Source: Macrostomum hystrix (taxonomy: Eukaryota > Platyhelminthes > Macrostomidae). Taken from it: a stretch of DNA of 64,000 bases. Position 1 is the stretch's first letter. Each line of letters starts with the position of its first letter. The notes under the pieces were generated by a model that was given only the letters and a program-made list of their open reading frames with translations, was not told the origin of the DNA and did not search any database. Location: NCBI GenBank assembly GCA_950097015.1, contig CATNEN010000001.1, positions 24,530,001 to 24,594,000 of the forward strand. Direction: 5' to 3'. This document shows positions 10,845 to 22,253 of the stretch, piece by piece. The position numbers and the translations under genes were made by a program.

Positions 10845-11465
10845 AAGGATATTTAGGATAAGCATGTCCTACAAGAATTAGCATTTTATATAAGGATTAG
10901 CGACTTTACCAGTAGCTTTAAGTTGAGACAATAGTCCACATTAGTTCCATAATTTTATATTTTGAGTCCGAGGTTTCGCCAAACTGAGTTGAGTGAGCGC
11001 GAATTAGTTTTCACTAACCTTGAGCACATATTATGCCCGCAAGCGACAATGCGACAAAAAATCCAGTTCGAACCGGTTGAGCAGCCCTGCACCGTAAGTC
11101 CTGAGCAGTGCTAGGCTTGGGGATGCTATTTTATTTTTTATAACCGACCGCTTGTTTTACTGCACTGAAAACGGCCCGTCGACCTCCCCCGCTCCGAGAG
11201 CGCAGGTGAAAAGGTGAGAGACGGGCCGGGCAGAGACGGAGACTCGCTGCGACAAACTCGAGAAACTGGAGGCTGCGGAGTGGCGCCACCTGCTTTGCCC
11301 TTTTCAATTGTGAGCGGCAGACTGGGCCGCTGCTTTCAAACCCAAATTAATTTTCAGTGTCACAATGAGCACAAATTGCTCAGCCAGGAATAAGCAAAGT
11401 TATGAAGTGACTCAAATCAGTTCTCACTTTTAGCAAACCGATTGGGCAGAAAATGGCTGGATTTT
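10845..11465 (+). repeat. Non-coding direct repeat, copy 1
   Basis: Contains two degenerate units of the 19-bp TCCTACAAGGATTAGCATG repeat followed by about 550 bases that match 17113-17665. Shared blocks include GAGCAGTGCTAGGCTTGGGG, AACCGACCGCTT, TCGAGAGCGCAG-type and GGCTGCGGAGTGGCGCCAC. Both copies carry a GTTCGAA core resembling a Pol III B box (CCAGTTCGAA). No open frame is conserved. Each copy ends next to a different minisatellite. Confidence 0.75.
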
Positions 11466-11511
11466 ACTCTGTGCTCACCTTGAGCTGTGGCTTAGTGAGG
11501 AGCCCCTGACA

Positions 11512-12455
11512 CCTGCCCTACCTGACACCCTCTGCCATCCCTGACACCCTCTGCCTTCCCTGACACCCTCTGCCTTCCCTGACACCCTCTGCCATTCCTG
11601 ACACCCTCTGCCTTCCCTGACACCCTCTGCCTTCCCTGACACCCTCTGCCTTCCCTGACACCCTCTGCCTTCCCTGACACCCTCTGCCTTCCCTGACACC
11701 CTCTGCCATCCCTGACACCCTCTGCCTTCCCTGACACCCTCTGCCATTCCTGACACCCTCTGCCTTCCCTGACACCCTCTGCCTTCTCTGACACCCTCTG
11801 CCTTCCCTGACACCCTCTGCCTTCCCTGACACCCTCTGCCTTCCCTGACACCCTCTGCCTTCCCTGACACCCTCTGCCATCCCTGACACCCTCTGCCATC
11901 CCTGACACCCTCTGCCATATCTGACACCCTCTGCCTTCCCTGACACCCTCTGCCATTCCTGACACCCTCTGCCATCCCTGACCCCCTCTGCCTTCCCTGA
12001 CACCCTCTGCCATCCCTGACACCCTCTGCCATCCCTGACACCCTCTGCCATATCTGACACCCTCTGCCCTCCCTGACACCCTCTGCCTTCCCTGACACCC
12101 TCTGCCTTCCCTGACACCCTCTGCCATCCCTGACACCCTCTGCCTTCCCTGACACCCTCTGCCATTCCTGACACCCTCTGCCTTCCCTGACACCCTCTGC
12201 CTTCCCTGACACCCTCTGCCTTCCCTGACACCCTCTGCCTTCCCTGACACCCTCTGCCTTCCCTGACACCCTCTGCCTTCCCTGACACCCTCTGCCATCC
12301 CTGACACCCTCTGCCATCCCTGACACCCTCTGCCTTCCCTGACACCCTCTGCCTTCCCTGACACCCTCTGCCTTCCCTGACACCCTCTGCCATCCCTGAC
12401 ACCCTCTGCCTTCCCTGACACCCTCTGCCGTTTCTGACACCCTCTGCCACCCTTG
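11512..12455. repeat. 19-bp minisatellite, about 50 copies
   Basis: Units of CCCTGACACCCTCTGCCTT with CCATC, CCATT, CCATA variants. All three minus-strand frames are open across it (peptides such as GRGCQGRQRVSGKAEGV), because the unit contains no stop and is not a multiple of three. These frames are not genes. Confidence 0.97.
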
Positions 12456-12562
12456 TCAGCCTCCGAAGGAGAAACGGGGAAAAGCCTGCTGACTCGCAAT
12501 TATAGCTTCTTCTTCTTCTTCTTCTTCGGGCGTGCGCGGGCCAGGGCCCATGGCACCGGGCA

Positions 12563-15500
12563 TCAGATGATACCCGCCTTCCCAAGCAGGGCCAGCACGG
12601 AAGCACAGCATTCAAAGACCGCAGCGGGCTCCGGGCAGGGGCCCCAGAGGCGGCAGCGGTGGGCGGTCAGGGCGGGGCAGGCGAGGAGCACGTGGGCCGC
12701 CGTCTCGTCGCCCTCGCCACAGAGTCGGCAGGTGGGGGCCACCGGGGCGCCAATCGCGGCCTGGAAGCCCCGGAGGGCATGGCAGCGGTCGGCGCGCAGC
12801 TGGCAGATCAGCCGCTCGTGCCGCCGCGAGAGGTCAGTCGGCGGAGGAGGCGGCAGGTGGCCCGAGGTGCAGGCGGCGTGCCAGGGCAGCGAGCTCGTGC
12901 CCGCAGCGTCGGCGGCCGCCGCGCGGTACAGATGGTGCCAGCGGGCGAGGCAGTTGCGGCGAATGGCGGCCTGGGCCGCAGCCAGCGGGATGTGGGCCTC
13001 AGCCTGCGGCAGCGCGGAGCCGCGCTTGGCAATGGCATCGACCGCCTCGTTGCCAGGGATGCCCGCGTGGCCCGGGACCCACTGCAGGTGGACAGCGACG
13101 CCCCCGGCTGCGAGGTGGGAGAGGCTGGCCCAGATGGCATCGGCAGTGGTGACGCCCGTCGAGCCGGGGCCGGACTCGAGCGCCGCCAGCGCACTCAGGG
13201 AGTCCGAGCACACGCAGACCGGCGACAGCTCGGCCGGGTCCGGTGCCGCCAACACCCACTGGAGGGCCTCGGCGATGGCCACCAGCTCAGCGTGGAAGCT
13301 GGACGTCACATGGCCGGCTGGGACGCACAGTGCCGTGTCGGGCTCGACCAGGGCGCCGCTGCCGCCGGCCGAGACGCCATCCTTTGCCGCTCCGTCGGTC
13401 CAGATGGCCGTGCGGGCGGGCGGCAGGCCTGCCAGCGTTAGCTCAGCCGCCGCTCTCCGTGCCTCAGGCGGGTCGCACCGGGAGGAGGGGGCGGACAGCT
13501 GCAGACCAAAGGTGACGGTGTCCAGGTTGGCCCAGGGAGGCGTCGCGGGGACAGCGCAAACGGGCTCGCGCGGGTAGCCGCTCAGGCCCGCGTCGGTGCT
13601 GACTCTGGTCGCCGTTTCCCGCCAGCCTCGGGCGCTCTGGAGGCGGCGGTGTGGGCCCTCGGCGGCCGCGCAGGCGAGCAGCGGGTTGTCGGGCGGGAGC
13701 CTGAGGGCGCGCTCGAGGAGAAGGCCGGCGTGCATCTCGGCGCGGACCGCCATCGGGGGCAGGCCGGCCTCTCGTTCTAGCACCTCCGACCTGGTGTTCC
13801 GAGGGCACCCGGTGATGACGCGCGCGCACAGGCGCTGGGCTCGGTCCAGCTGCTCAATGGCCGTCTTGCAGGCCGACGGCATCCAGGCGCCGGCCGAGTA
13901 CTTCAGCACCGGCCGCACGTAGGCAGTGTAGAGCCGGCGCGCGTCGGTCTGCTTGGCGCCCCAGCTGCTACCGGAGAGCGCGGCCAGGACGCCGCACCGG
14001 GCGCGGGCGCGGCCTGCGACGTTGGCGGCGTGCGCGGTGAAGCTCAGCAGGCGGTCCAGGATGACGCCGAGAAACCGGGGCTGGCGGTCCGTCGCGAGGG
14101 GGGCGTCGTTCAGCTGCAGCCGCAGCTCCCGGCTGGCCTCACCTGCGGTGGTGGAGAACAGGGATGCGGCGCACTTCTCCGGCGCCAGCTGCAGCCGCCA
14201 CTTGTTTGCCCACTCGGCCGTCGCATCGATGGCCCGCTGCGCTTTCGCCTCGGGCTCCTCCACAGTCAGGCCTTGCACTGCAATGGCCAGGTCGTCCGCG
14301 TAGAGGAGCGGCGTGCAGTCGGGCGGCAGCTGGTCCGGCAGGTCGTTAATGAATAGCGCGAAGAGCAGCGGGGCAAGAACGCTCCCCTGTGGTAAGCCCT
14401 CGCGGAAGAGCCGCCAGCTGCTCGTCGCGCCGTCGACCCTGACGGCGGCCCTTCGGTCGGCCAGGAAGCTGCTGAGCCAGCGGACCCCGGCAGCCGGGAT
14501 GCCCGCGGCGTGGAGCTTGTGCAGCAGGCCCTGCTTCCAGACGGTGTCGTACGCCCTGCGGAAGTCGAACAGAACGACGACAGTCCGCCGGGGGGGCTGG
14601 CCTGGTGACCATCACTGATGAGCTGGGTGAGCCTGGCGATCTGGTCCTCGGTGCAGCGCCGCTTGCGGAAGCCGGCCTGAGCCGGGTGCAGCAGCTGCCG
14701 GGACTCGGCCCACCAGTAGAGCCGCGCTTGGACCAGGCGCTCGGCCAGCTTGGCCAGGGCGGAGGTCAGGGCGATCGGCCGGTAGGAGCCAATCACGTCG
14801 GCCGGCTTGCCCTTCTTCAGGATCGGCACGACGTGGGCGCGTCGCCACGCAGACGGGACCTCCCCCTTTGCCCAGGACTGGTTGATCACATGCAGAGCCG
14901 CCCGGCGACCGGCGGGGCTGAGGTGCTGCAGGTGCTCGGCACAGATGCCGTCTGGTCCTGGGGCTTTCCTGGCCGGGAGGGAGCGAAGGACTCTGTCCAG
15001 CTCGCGAAACGAGAATTGCTTGCTAAAGTCTCCTGCCTCCGGGCTGTCAGCTTGTGCGGCGGCGCGGCTGCGGTGGTTCTCGCGGCGGAGGATGCGCGTC
15101 CTGCGGTCTTGCGGAAGGCGGCTCACGGCGGCGTACTCCTTGGCGTAAGCCTCGGCGATGTCCTTTGGTCGGACGTAGAGCTTCTGGCCCACACGGAGCG
15201 CTGCATCCCGCTGCAGGTTGTTGCTTCTGCCGTCAAGGGAGCGAACGACTCTCCAGATCTTGGAGTGGTCTGTGTCCGCTGCCACCTCGCCGGCGAAGGC
15301 CCTCCAGCTGTCGCGCTTGGCGTCGGCGATGATCTTCTTGGCGTCTGCGCTGGCCTTGTTCCAGGCCGGCCGCTCGTTCGGATCGGCAGCGGCGGCGGCC
15401 CGCGCGGCCCGACGGCTCTTCACGGCGTCCTCGACCTCCGGGGTCCACCAGGCCTTCGGGGACGGACGGGCCCCTTGCGGGATGAACGCCTTGTCGGCCG

Positions 15501-16479
15501 TCATGATGGCCTCGGTCAGCAGCCGGTTGGCTTCGGTGGCCGTCGCGGGCGGCAGGGCGTCCCAGCCAGCCAGGGCCTCCTCGGTCTGCGCGCGGAAGCC
15601 GGCCCAGTCCGCCTTGGCCCAGGCCCGCCGGGCGGCGCCCGCTCGCTTGGCTGCGCCTCGGCTGCCATGAATGATGACGCTGATCGGCAGGTGGTCCGAA
15701 CCGACGTCCCTCCGCACCTGCCACTCAGCCCGGCTGGCGAGCGACTTGTGGCACAGGCTGACGTCGGGCGCCGTCTGCCGAGCATCGGCGCGGCGCGGCA
15801 TGTGGGTGTGGCTGCCGTCATTCAGGATGCGCATGCCGGATATAACGGACCATTCAAAGGCGGCCGTGCCCAGGTCCGTCTCTTCCGATTCGGGGTCCCA
15901 GGCCGGGTGGTGCGCGTTGAGGTCCCCCAGGATCACCGTGCTGGCACCTGACGGGAGCCACTGGGAGTTGAAACGCTGCACGCGGTCGTCGCCTTCGGCG
16001 TTTCTGATGGGCGGAACGTACAGGCAGTGAATGTCCAGGCTCTCGACCGTCTTCTCAGATGGGAAAACCCGGATGCCGGCCCACTCGGTGGAGACGTCCT
16101 CGGGGGCGCAGGGCCGCTCATGCAGCACCTCGTAGCGCAGCCCCTCGCGGATAAGGATCGCGACCCCTCCGCCGCGGGTGGGGCCACCTGAGCGCCGGCC
16201 GCTCTGTCTGTGGCGCCAGACTGCATTGAAGCCCGGCAGGCGTGGTTCCCTTCCTTCGGCGGTGTGGGTCTCTTGAAGACAGGCCACGTCAACGCGCAGG
16301 TCCAGGAGCAGCTTGCACAGTTCGGGCGTCTTGGCAACGACGCCCTCTGCGTTGAGTTGCAGGAGGTGCAGGCTGCTGGGGGCCTGAGCGCGCGCGGACC
16401 GTCGGTCGGGCTGGCGCTTCGCGCCGCCGGGGGCCCGCCGTTGAGGTTCGGCAGGCTGCGTCGGCAGTTGGTCAGTCAT
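12563..16479 (-). CDS. LINE polyprotein: endonuclease, reverse transcriptase, RNase H, zinc-finger-like tail
   Basis: Read on the minus strand from ATG 16479 to the stop at 12563. N-terminal apurinic-like endonuclease with LLQLNAEG, CLQETHT, GDLNAHHPAWD and GSDHLPIS. Reverse transcriptase with ARKAPGPDGI, SYRPIALTSALAKLAERL, AGFRKRRCTEDQ and the catalytic YADD near 14295. RNase H with WTDGAAKDG, CSDSLSALAAL and WVPGHAGIPGNEAVD. A CRLCGEGDETAAHVLLAC tail resembles the Cys/His motif typical of LINE C-termini. One frameshift interrupts the RT domain at the G7 run 14590-14596; one more base there would restore continuity. Length about 1305 residues. High GC and codon use unlike the AT-rich spacers around it. 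Confidence 0.92.
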
Positions 16480-16632
16480 TTAGGACCGGTTCGGACCGCC
16501 AGATGCTTGTTGGGCGGTGAGAAAGGGCTGTGCTGTGCTGTGCTGTGCTGGGCTTTGGGAGGGCCCGTTTGATGGCCTGCATTTCGTAGGACTTGCGTCC
16601 TCCGGGGGGCACCTCGTGGAGGCGCAGGCCAT
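16480..16632 (-). CDS. Short upstream frame abutting the LINE polyprotein
   Basis: Fifty codons from an ATG nine bases inside the 5' end of the element. Its TAA stop (16482-16480) is directly followed by the ATG of the polyprotein. Rich in Ser, Pro and Ala and too short for a standard ORF1/Gag; no nucleic-acid-binding motif visible. The layout would allow termination-reinitiation, but coding is not shown. Confidence 0.35.
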   Translation of the reverse strand: MACASTRCPPEDASPTKCRPSNGPSQSPAQHSTAQPFLTAQQASGGPNRS

Positions 16633-16696
16633 TGCCCCCCCCGCAATTATAGCTCGACTCAAAGGCTGTCCAACTAAGGTGAGCTTCGCTAGGTCC

Positions 16697-17112
16697 GACG
16701 AGCGTACAAGGATTAGCATGTCCTACAAGGATTAGCATGTCCTACAAGGATTAGCATGTCCTACAAGGATTAGCATGTCCTACAAGGATTAGCATGTCCT
16801 ACAAGGATTAGCATGTCCTACAAGGATTAGCATGTCCTACAAGGATTAGCATGTCCTACAAGGATTAGCATGTCCTACAAGGATTAGCATGTCCTACAAG
16901 GATTAGCATGTCCTACAAGGATTAGCATGTCCTACAAGGATTAGCATGTCCTACAAGGATTAGCATGTCCTACAAGGATTAGCATGTCCTACAAGGATTA
17001 GCATGTCCTACAAGGATTTGCATGTCCTACAAGGATTAGCATGTCCTACAAGGATTAGCATGTCCTACAAGGATTAGCATGTCCTACAAGGATTAGCATG
17101 TCCTACAAGGAT
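16697..17112. repeat. 19-bp minisatellite (TCCTACAAGGATTAGCATG)
   Basis: About 22 nearly identical units, with a single TTTGC variant near 17020. Two decayed units of the same sequence head the first direct repeat at 10845, which shows that the array expanded in this copy only. Confidence 0.98.
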
Positions 17113-17680
17113 TTTTTTATACATTTCTATACTGGAGTTGCAAATGTGAGGCCGAATCTGTAAAGTTATATGAGCACTGGAAGTTTTGAATAGAGAAGTG
17201 GGGATCGAGTTGAGTGAACCGAGCTGAGGTATGAAAAAATCAAGTTGAGTTGAGTTCAAGTGCGAAATAATTGTTATGTGGTAACCTTGAGCTGCAATTG
17301 TGTCCGCAAGCGAGACTGAGACAATGAATCCAGTTCGAAGCAGTTTAGCTGTTTTGCACCTCAAGTTTTGAGCAGTGCTAGGCTTGGGGATGCACTTTGA
17401 TTACTTTTTTAACCGACCGCTTTTTACTGCATATCAATTAAATAGCCATTCGACCTTCCCTCGCTTCGAGAGCGCAGATGAAGGAAGCTGAGAGATGGGC
17501 CGAGCAATGCCACAAACACGGGAAACTAATTGCGGCTGCGGAGTGGCGCCACGTGCATTGCCCTATTGTGAGCGGTATAATAGACTGCAATGTCGGCTGC
17601 TTCTGAGCTCAGAAACTTGTCCATTGACGCAATGAGCGAAAGTAGACTAACCAAGAATTAGCAAAGATATGAAGGGACCC
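17113..17680 (+). repeat. Non-coding direct repeat, copy 2
   Basis: Matches 10890-11465 in order and orientation with clear divergence and small indels. Shared blocks include CCGCAAGCGA, AATCCAGTTCGAA, GAGCAGTGCTAGGCTTGGGG, TTAACCGACCGCTTT and TGCGGAGTGGCGCCAC. No gene seen. Confidence 0.75.
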
Positions 17681-17692
17681 AAATGAACCCAA

Positions 17693-17913
17693 ATGACAGG
17701 TAGATAGGGAATAGGAAGACAGGTAGATAGGGAATAGGAAGACAGGTAGATAGGGAATAGGAAGACAGGTAGATAGGGAATAGGAAGACAGGTAGATAGG
17801 GAATAGGAAGACAGGTAGATAGGGAATAGGAAGACAGGTAGATAGGGAATAGGAAGACAGGTAGATAGGGAATAGGAAGACAGGTAGATAGGGAATAGGA
17901 AGACAGGTAGATA
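17693..17913. repeat. 23-bp minisatellite (GACAGGTAGATAGGGAATAGGAA)
   Basis: About nine and a half practically identical units. On the minus strand it reads as a YLPVFLFPIYLSSYSLSTCL frame, an artefact of the repeat. Confidence 0.98.
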
Positions 17914-18003
17914 GGCATTTCTTGCGTTTTATACAGAAAGATTCTGCATCTCTGTTGTTTTTCTACTACACGATTCCCCGGTCGCCATTGGTTGCGAGAG
18001 ACA

Positions 18004-21000
18004 GTGAGCTGTGTCTAACAGATTGGGAGATGTGTCTAACAGATTGGGAGCTGTGTCTAACAGATTGGGAGATGTGTCTAACAGATTGGGAGCTGTGTCT
18101 AACAGATTGGGAGCTGTGTCTAACAGGTTGGGAGCTGTGTCTAACAGATTGGGAGATGTGTCTAACAGGTTGGGAGCTGTCTAACAGATTGGGAGATGTG
18201 TCTAACAGATTGGGAGCTGTGTCTAACAGATTGGGAGCTGTGTCTAACAGGTTGGGAGCTGTGTCTAACAGATTGGGAGATGTGTCTAACAGGTTGGGAG
18301 CTGTCTAACAGATTGGGAGATGTGTCTAACAGATTGGGAGCTGTGTCTAACAGATTGGGAGCTGTGTCTAACAGATTGGGAGATGTGTCTAACATATCGA
18401 GTGATGTGTCTAACAGGTTAGAGCTGTGTCTTACATATTGGGAGCTGTGTCTAACAGGTTGGGAGCTGTCTAACAGATTGGGAGCTGTCTAACAGATTGG
18501 GAGCTGTGTCTAACAGATTGGGAGCTGTGTCTAACAGGTTGGGAGCTGTCTAACAGATTGGGAGCTGTGTCTAACAGATTGGGAGCTGTGTCTAACAGAT
18601 TGGGAGTTGTATCGAACAGATTGGGAGCTATATCTAACAGATTGGGAGTTGTATCGAACAGAATGGGAGCTGTATCTAACAGATTGGGAGCTGTGTCTAA
18701 CAGATTGGGAGCTGTGTCTAACAGGTTGGGAGCTGTGTCTAACAGATTGGGAGCTGTGTCTAACAGATTGGGAGCTGTGTCTAACAGATTGGGAGCTGTG
18801 TCTAACAGATTGGGAGCTGTGTCTAACAAATGGGGAGCTGTGTCTAACAGATTGGGTGCTGTGTCTAACAGATTGGGAGCTGTGTCTAACAGATTGGGAG
18901 CTGTGTCTAATAGATTGGGAGCTGTGTCTAATAGATTGGGAGCTGTGTCTAACAGATTGGGAGATGTGTCTAACAGATTGGGAGATGTGTCTAACAGATT
19001 GGGAGCTGTATCTAACAGATTGGGAGATGTGTCTAACAGATTGGGAGCTGTGTCTAACAGATTGGGAGATGTGTCTAACAGATTGGGAGATGTGTCTAAC
19101 AGATTGGGAGATGTGTCTAACATATCGAGTGATGTGTCTAACAGGTTAGAGCTGTGTCTTACATATTGGGAGCTGTGTCTAACAGATTGGGAGCTGTGTC
19201 TAACAGATTGGGAGCTGTGTCTAACAGATTGGGAGATGTGTCTAACATATCGAGTGATGTGTCTAACAGGTTAGAGCTGTGTCTTACATATTGGGAGCTG
19301 TGTCTAACAGGTTGGGAGCTGTCTAACAGATTGGGAGCTGTCTAACAGATTGGGAGCTGTGTCTAACAGATTGGGAGCTGTGTCTAACAGGTTGGGAGCT
19401 GTGTCTAACAGATTGGGAGCTGTGTCTAACAGATTGGGAGTTGTATCGAACAGATTGGGAGCTATATCTAACAGATTGGGAGTTGTATCGAACAGAATGG
19501 GAGCTGTATCTAACAGATTGGGAGCTGTGTCTAACAGATTGGGAGCTGTATCTAACAGATTGGGAGCTGTGTCTAACAGATTGGGAGCTGTGTCTAACAG
19601 ATTGGGAGCTGTGTCTAACATATTGGGAGCTGTGTCTAACAAATGGGGAGCTGTGTCTAACAGATTGGGTGCTGTGTCTAACAGATTGGGAGCTGTGTCT
19701 AACAGATTGGGAGCTGTGTCTAATAGATTGGGAGCTGTGTCTAATAGATTGGGAGCTGTGTCTAACAGATTGGGAGATGTGTCTAACAGATTGGGAGATG
19801 TGTCTAACAGATTGGGAGCTGTATCTAACAGATTGGGAGATGTGTCTAACAGATTGGGAGCTGTGTCTAACAGATTGGGAGATGTGTCTAACAGATTGGG
19901 AGATGTGTCTAACAGATTGGGAGATGTGTCTAACATATCGAGTGATGTGTCTAACAGGTTAGAGCTGTGTCTTACATATTGGGAGCTGTGTCTAACAGAT
20001 TGGGAGCTGTGTCTAACAGATTGGGAGCTGTGTCTAACAGATTGGGAGATGTGTCTAACATATCGAGTGATGTGTCTAACAGGTTAGAGCTGTGTCTTAC
20101 ATATTGGGAGCTGTGTCTAACAGGTTGGGAGCTGTCTAACAGATTGGGAGCTGTCTAACAGATTGGGAGCTGTGTCTAACAGATTGGGAGCTGTGTCTAA
20201 CAGGTTGGGAGCTGTGTCTAACAGATTGGGAGCTGTGTCTAACAGATTGGGAGTTGTATCGAACAGATTGGGAGCTATATCTAACAGATTGGGAGTTGTA
20301 TCGAACAGAATGGGAGCTGTATCTAACAGATTGGGAGCTGTGTCTAACAGATTGGGAGCTGTATCTAACAGATTGGGAGCTGTGTCTAACAGATTGGGAG
20401 CTGTGTCTAACAGATTGGGAGCTGTGTCTAACAGATTGGGAGCTGTGTCTAACAGATTGGGAGCTGTGTCTAACAGATTGGGAGCTGTGTCTAACAGATT
20501 GGGAGCTGTCTAACAGATTGGGAGCTGTGTCTAACAGATTGGGAGCTGTGTCTAACAGGTTGGGAGCTGTGTCTAACAGATTGGGAGCTGTGTCTAACAG
20601 ATTGGGAGTTGTATCGAACAGATTGGGAGCTATATCTAACAGATTGGGAGTTGTATCGAACAGAATGGGAGCTGTATCTAACAGATTGGGAGCTGTGTCT
20701 AACAGATTGGGAGCTGTATCTAACAGATTGGGAGCTGTGTCTAACAGATTGGGAGCTGTGTCTAACAGATTGGGAGCTGTGTCTAACAGATTGGGAGCTG
20801 TGTCTAACAGATTGGGAGCTGTGTCTAACAGATTGGGAGTTGTATCGAACAGATTGGGAGCTATATCTAACAGATTGGGAGTTGTATCGAACAGAATGGG
20901 AGCTGTATCTAACAGATTGGGAGCTGTGTCTAACAGATTGGGAGCTGTATCTAACAGATTGGGAGCTGTGTCTAACAGATTGGGAGCTGTGTCTAACAGA

Positions 21001-22253
21001 TTGGGAGCTGTGTCTAACAGATTGGGAGCTGTGTCTAACAGATTGGGAGCTGTGTCTAACAGATTGGGAGCTGTGTCTAACAGATTGGGAGCTGTGTCTA
21101 ACAGATTGGGAGCTGTGTCTAACAGATTGGGAGATGTGTCTAACATATCGAGTGATGTGTCTAACAGGTTAGAGCTGTGTCTTACATATTGGGAGCTGTG
21201 TCTAACAGGTTGGGAGCTGTCTAACAGATTGGGAGCTGTCTAACAGATTGGGAGCTGTGTCTAACAGATTGGGAGCTGTGTCTAACAGGTTGGGAGCTGT
21301 GTCTAACAGATTGGGAGCTGTGTCTAACAGATTGGGAGTTGTATCGAACAGATTGGGAGCTATATCTAACAGATTGGGAGTTGTATCGAACAGAATGGGA
21401 GCTGTATCTAACAGATTGGGAGCTGTGTCTAACAGATTGGGAGCTGTATCTAACAGATTGGGAGCTGTGTCTAACAGATTGGGAGCTGTGTCTAACAGAT
21501 TGGGAGCTGTGTCTAACAGATTGGGAGCTGTGTCTAACAGATTGGGAGCTGTGTCTAACAGATTGGGAGCTGTGTCTAACAGATTGGGAGCTGTCTAACA
21601 GATTGGGAGCTGTGTCTAACAGATTGGGAGCTGTGTCTAACAGGTTGGGAGCTGTGTCTAACAGATTGGGAGCTGTGTCTAACAGATTGGGAGTTGTATC
21701 GAACAGATTGGGAGCTATATCTAACAGATTGGGAGTTGTATCGAACAGAATGGGAGCTGTATCTAACAGATTGGGAGCTGTGTCTAACAGATTGGGAGCT
21801 GTATCTAACAGATTGGGAGCTGTGTCTAACAGATTGGGAGCTGTGTCTAACAGATTGGGAGCTGTGTCTAACAGATTGGGAGCTGTGTCTAACAGATTGG
21901 GAGCTGTGTCTAACAGATTGGGAGTTGTATCGAACAGATTGGGAGCTATATCTAACAGATTGGGAGTTGTATCGAACAGAATGGGAGCTGTATCTAACAG
22001 ATTGGGAGCTGTGTCTAACAGATTGGGAGCTGTGTCTAACAGGTTGGGAGCTGTGTCTAACAGATTGGGAGCTGTGTCTAACAGATTGGGAGCTGTGTCT
22101 AACAGATTGGGAGCTGTGTCTAACAGATTGGGAGTTGTATCGAACAGATTGGGAGCTGTATCTAACAGATTGAGAGCTGTGTCTAACAGATTGGGAGCTG
22201 TGTCTAACAGATTGAGAACTGTATCTAACAGATTGAGAGCTGTATCTAACAGT
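18004..22253. repeat. 21-bp satellite with higher-order structure
   Basis: About 200 copies of TTGGGAGCTGTGTCTAACAGA. Variant units (ATCGAACAGA, CTATATCTAAC, CATATCGAGTGATG, TTAGAGCTGTGTCTTAC) recur in a fixed order. TTGTATCG markers fall at 18607, 19441, 20254, 20609, 20840, 21339, 21694 and 21925, giving a period of 813-834 bp on the left and exactly 1085 bp on the right (20254 to 21339, 20609 to 21694, 20840 to 21925). Since 21 is divisible by three, long frames with 7-residue repeats appear on both strands; none is likely a gene. Confidence 0.97.

Larger units (their letters stand above)
12508..16641 (-). mobile_element. Full-length non-LTR retrotransposon (EN-RT-RNase H)
   Basis: The element is bounded by the perfect 13-bp target duplication CGCAATTATAGCT (12495-12507 and 16642-16654, plus strand). 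Its 3' end is a (GAA)n tract and its 5' end begins with a run of G on the minus strand, about 4.13 kb in all. It holds one long frame with endonuclease, reverse transcriptase and RNase H, preceded by a 50-codon frame. Clean edges and a near-intact frame point to a young insertion. The RNase H domain after RT places it among I-group-like elements; the exact clade needs a tree. Confidence 0.93.

Noticed and set aside
11475..12615. Three minus-strand frames of 320-365 codons rich in REGRGCQG
   Set aside because: Pure product of the 19-bp minisatellite, open in all frames and without any domain.
12453..15951. Long plus-strand frames opposite the LINE polyprotein
   Set aside because: High GC content leaves antisense frames open; the minus strand carries all catalytic motifs.
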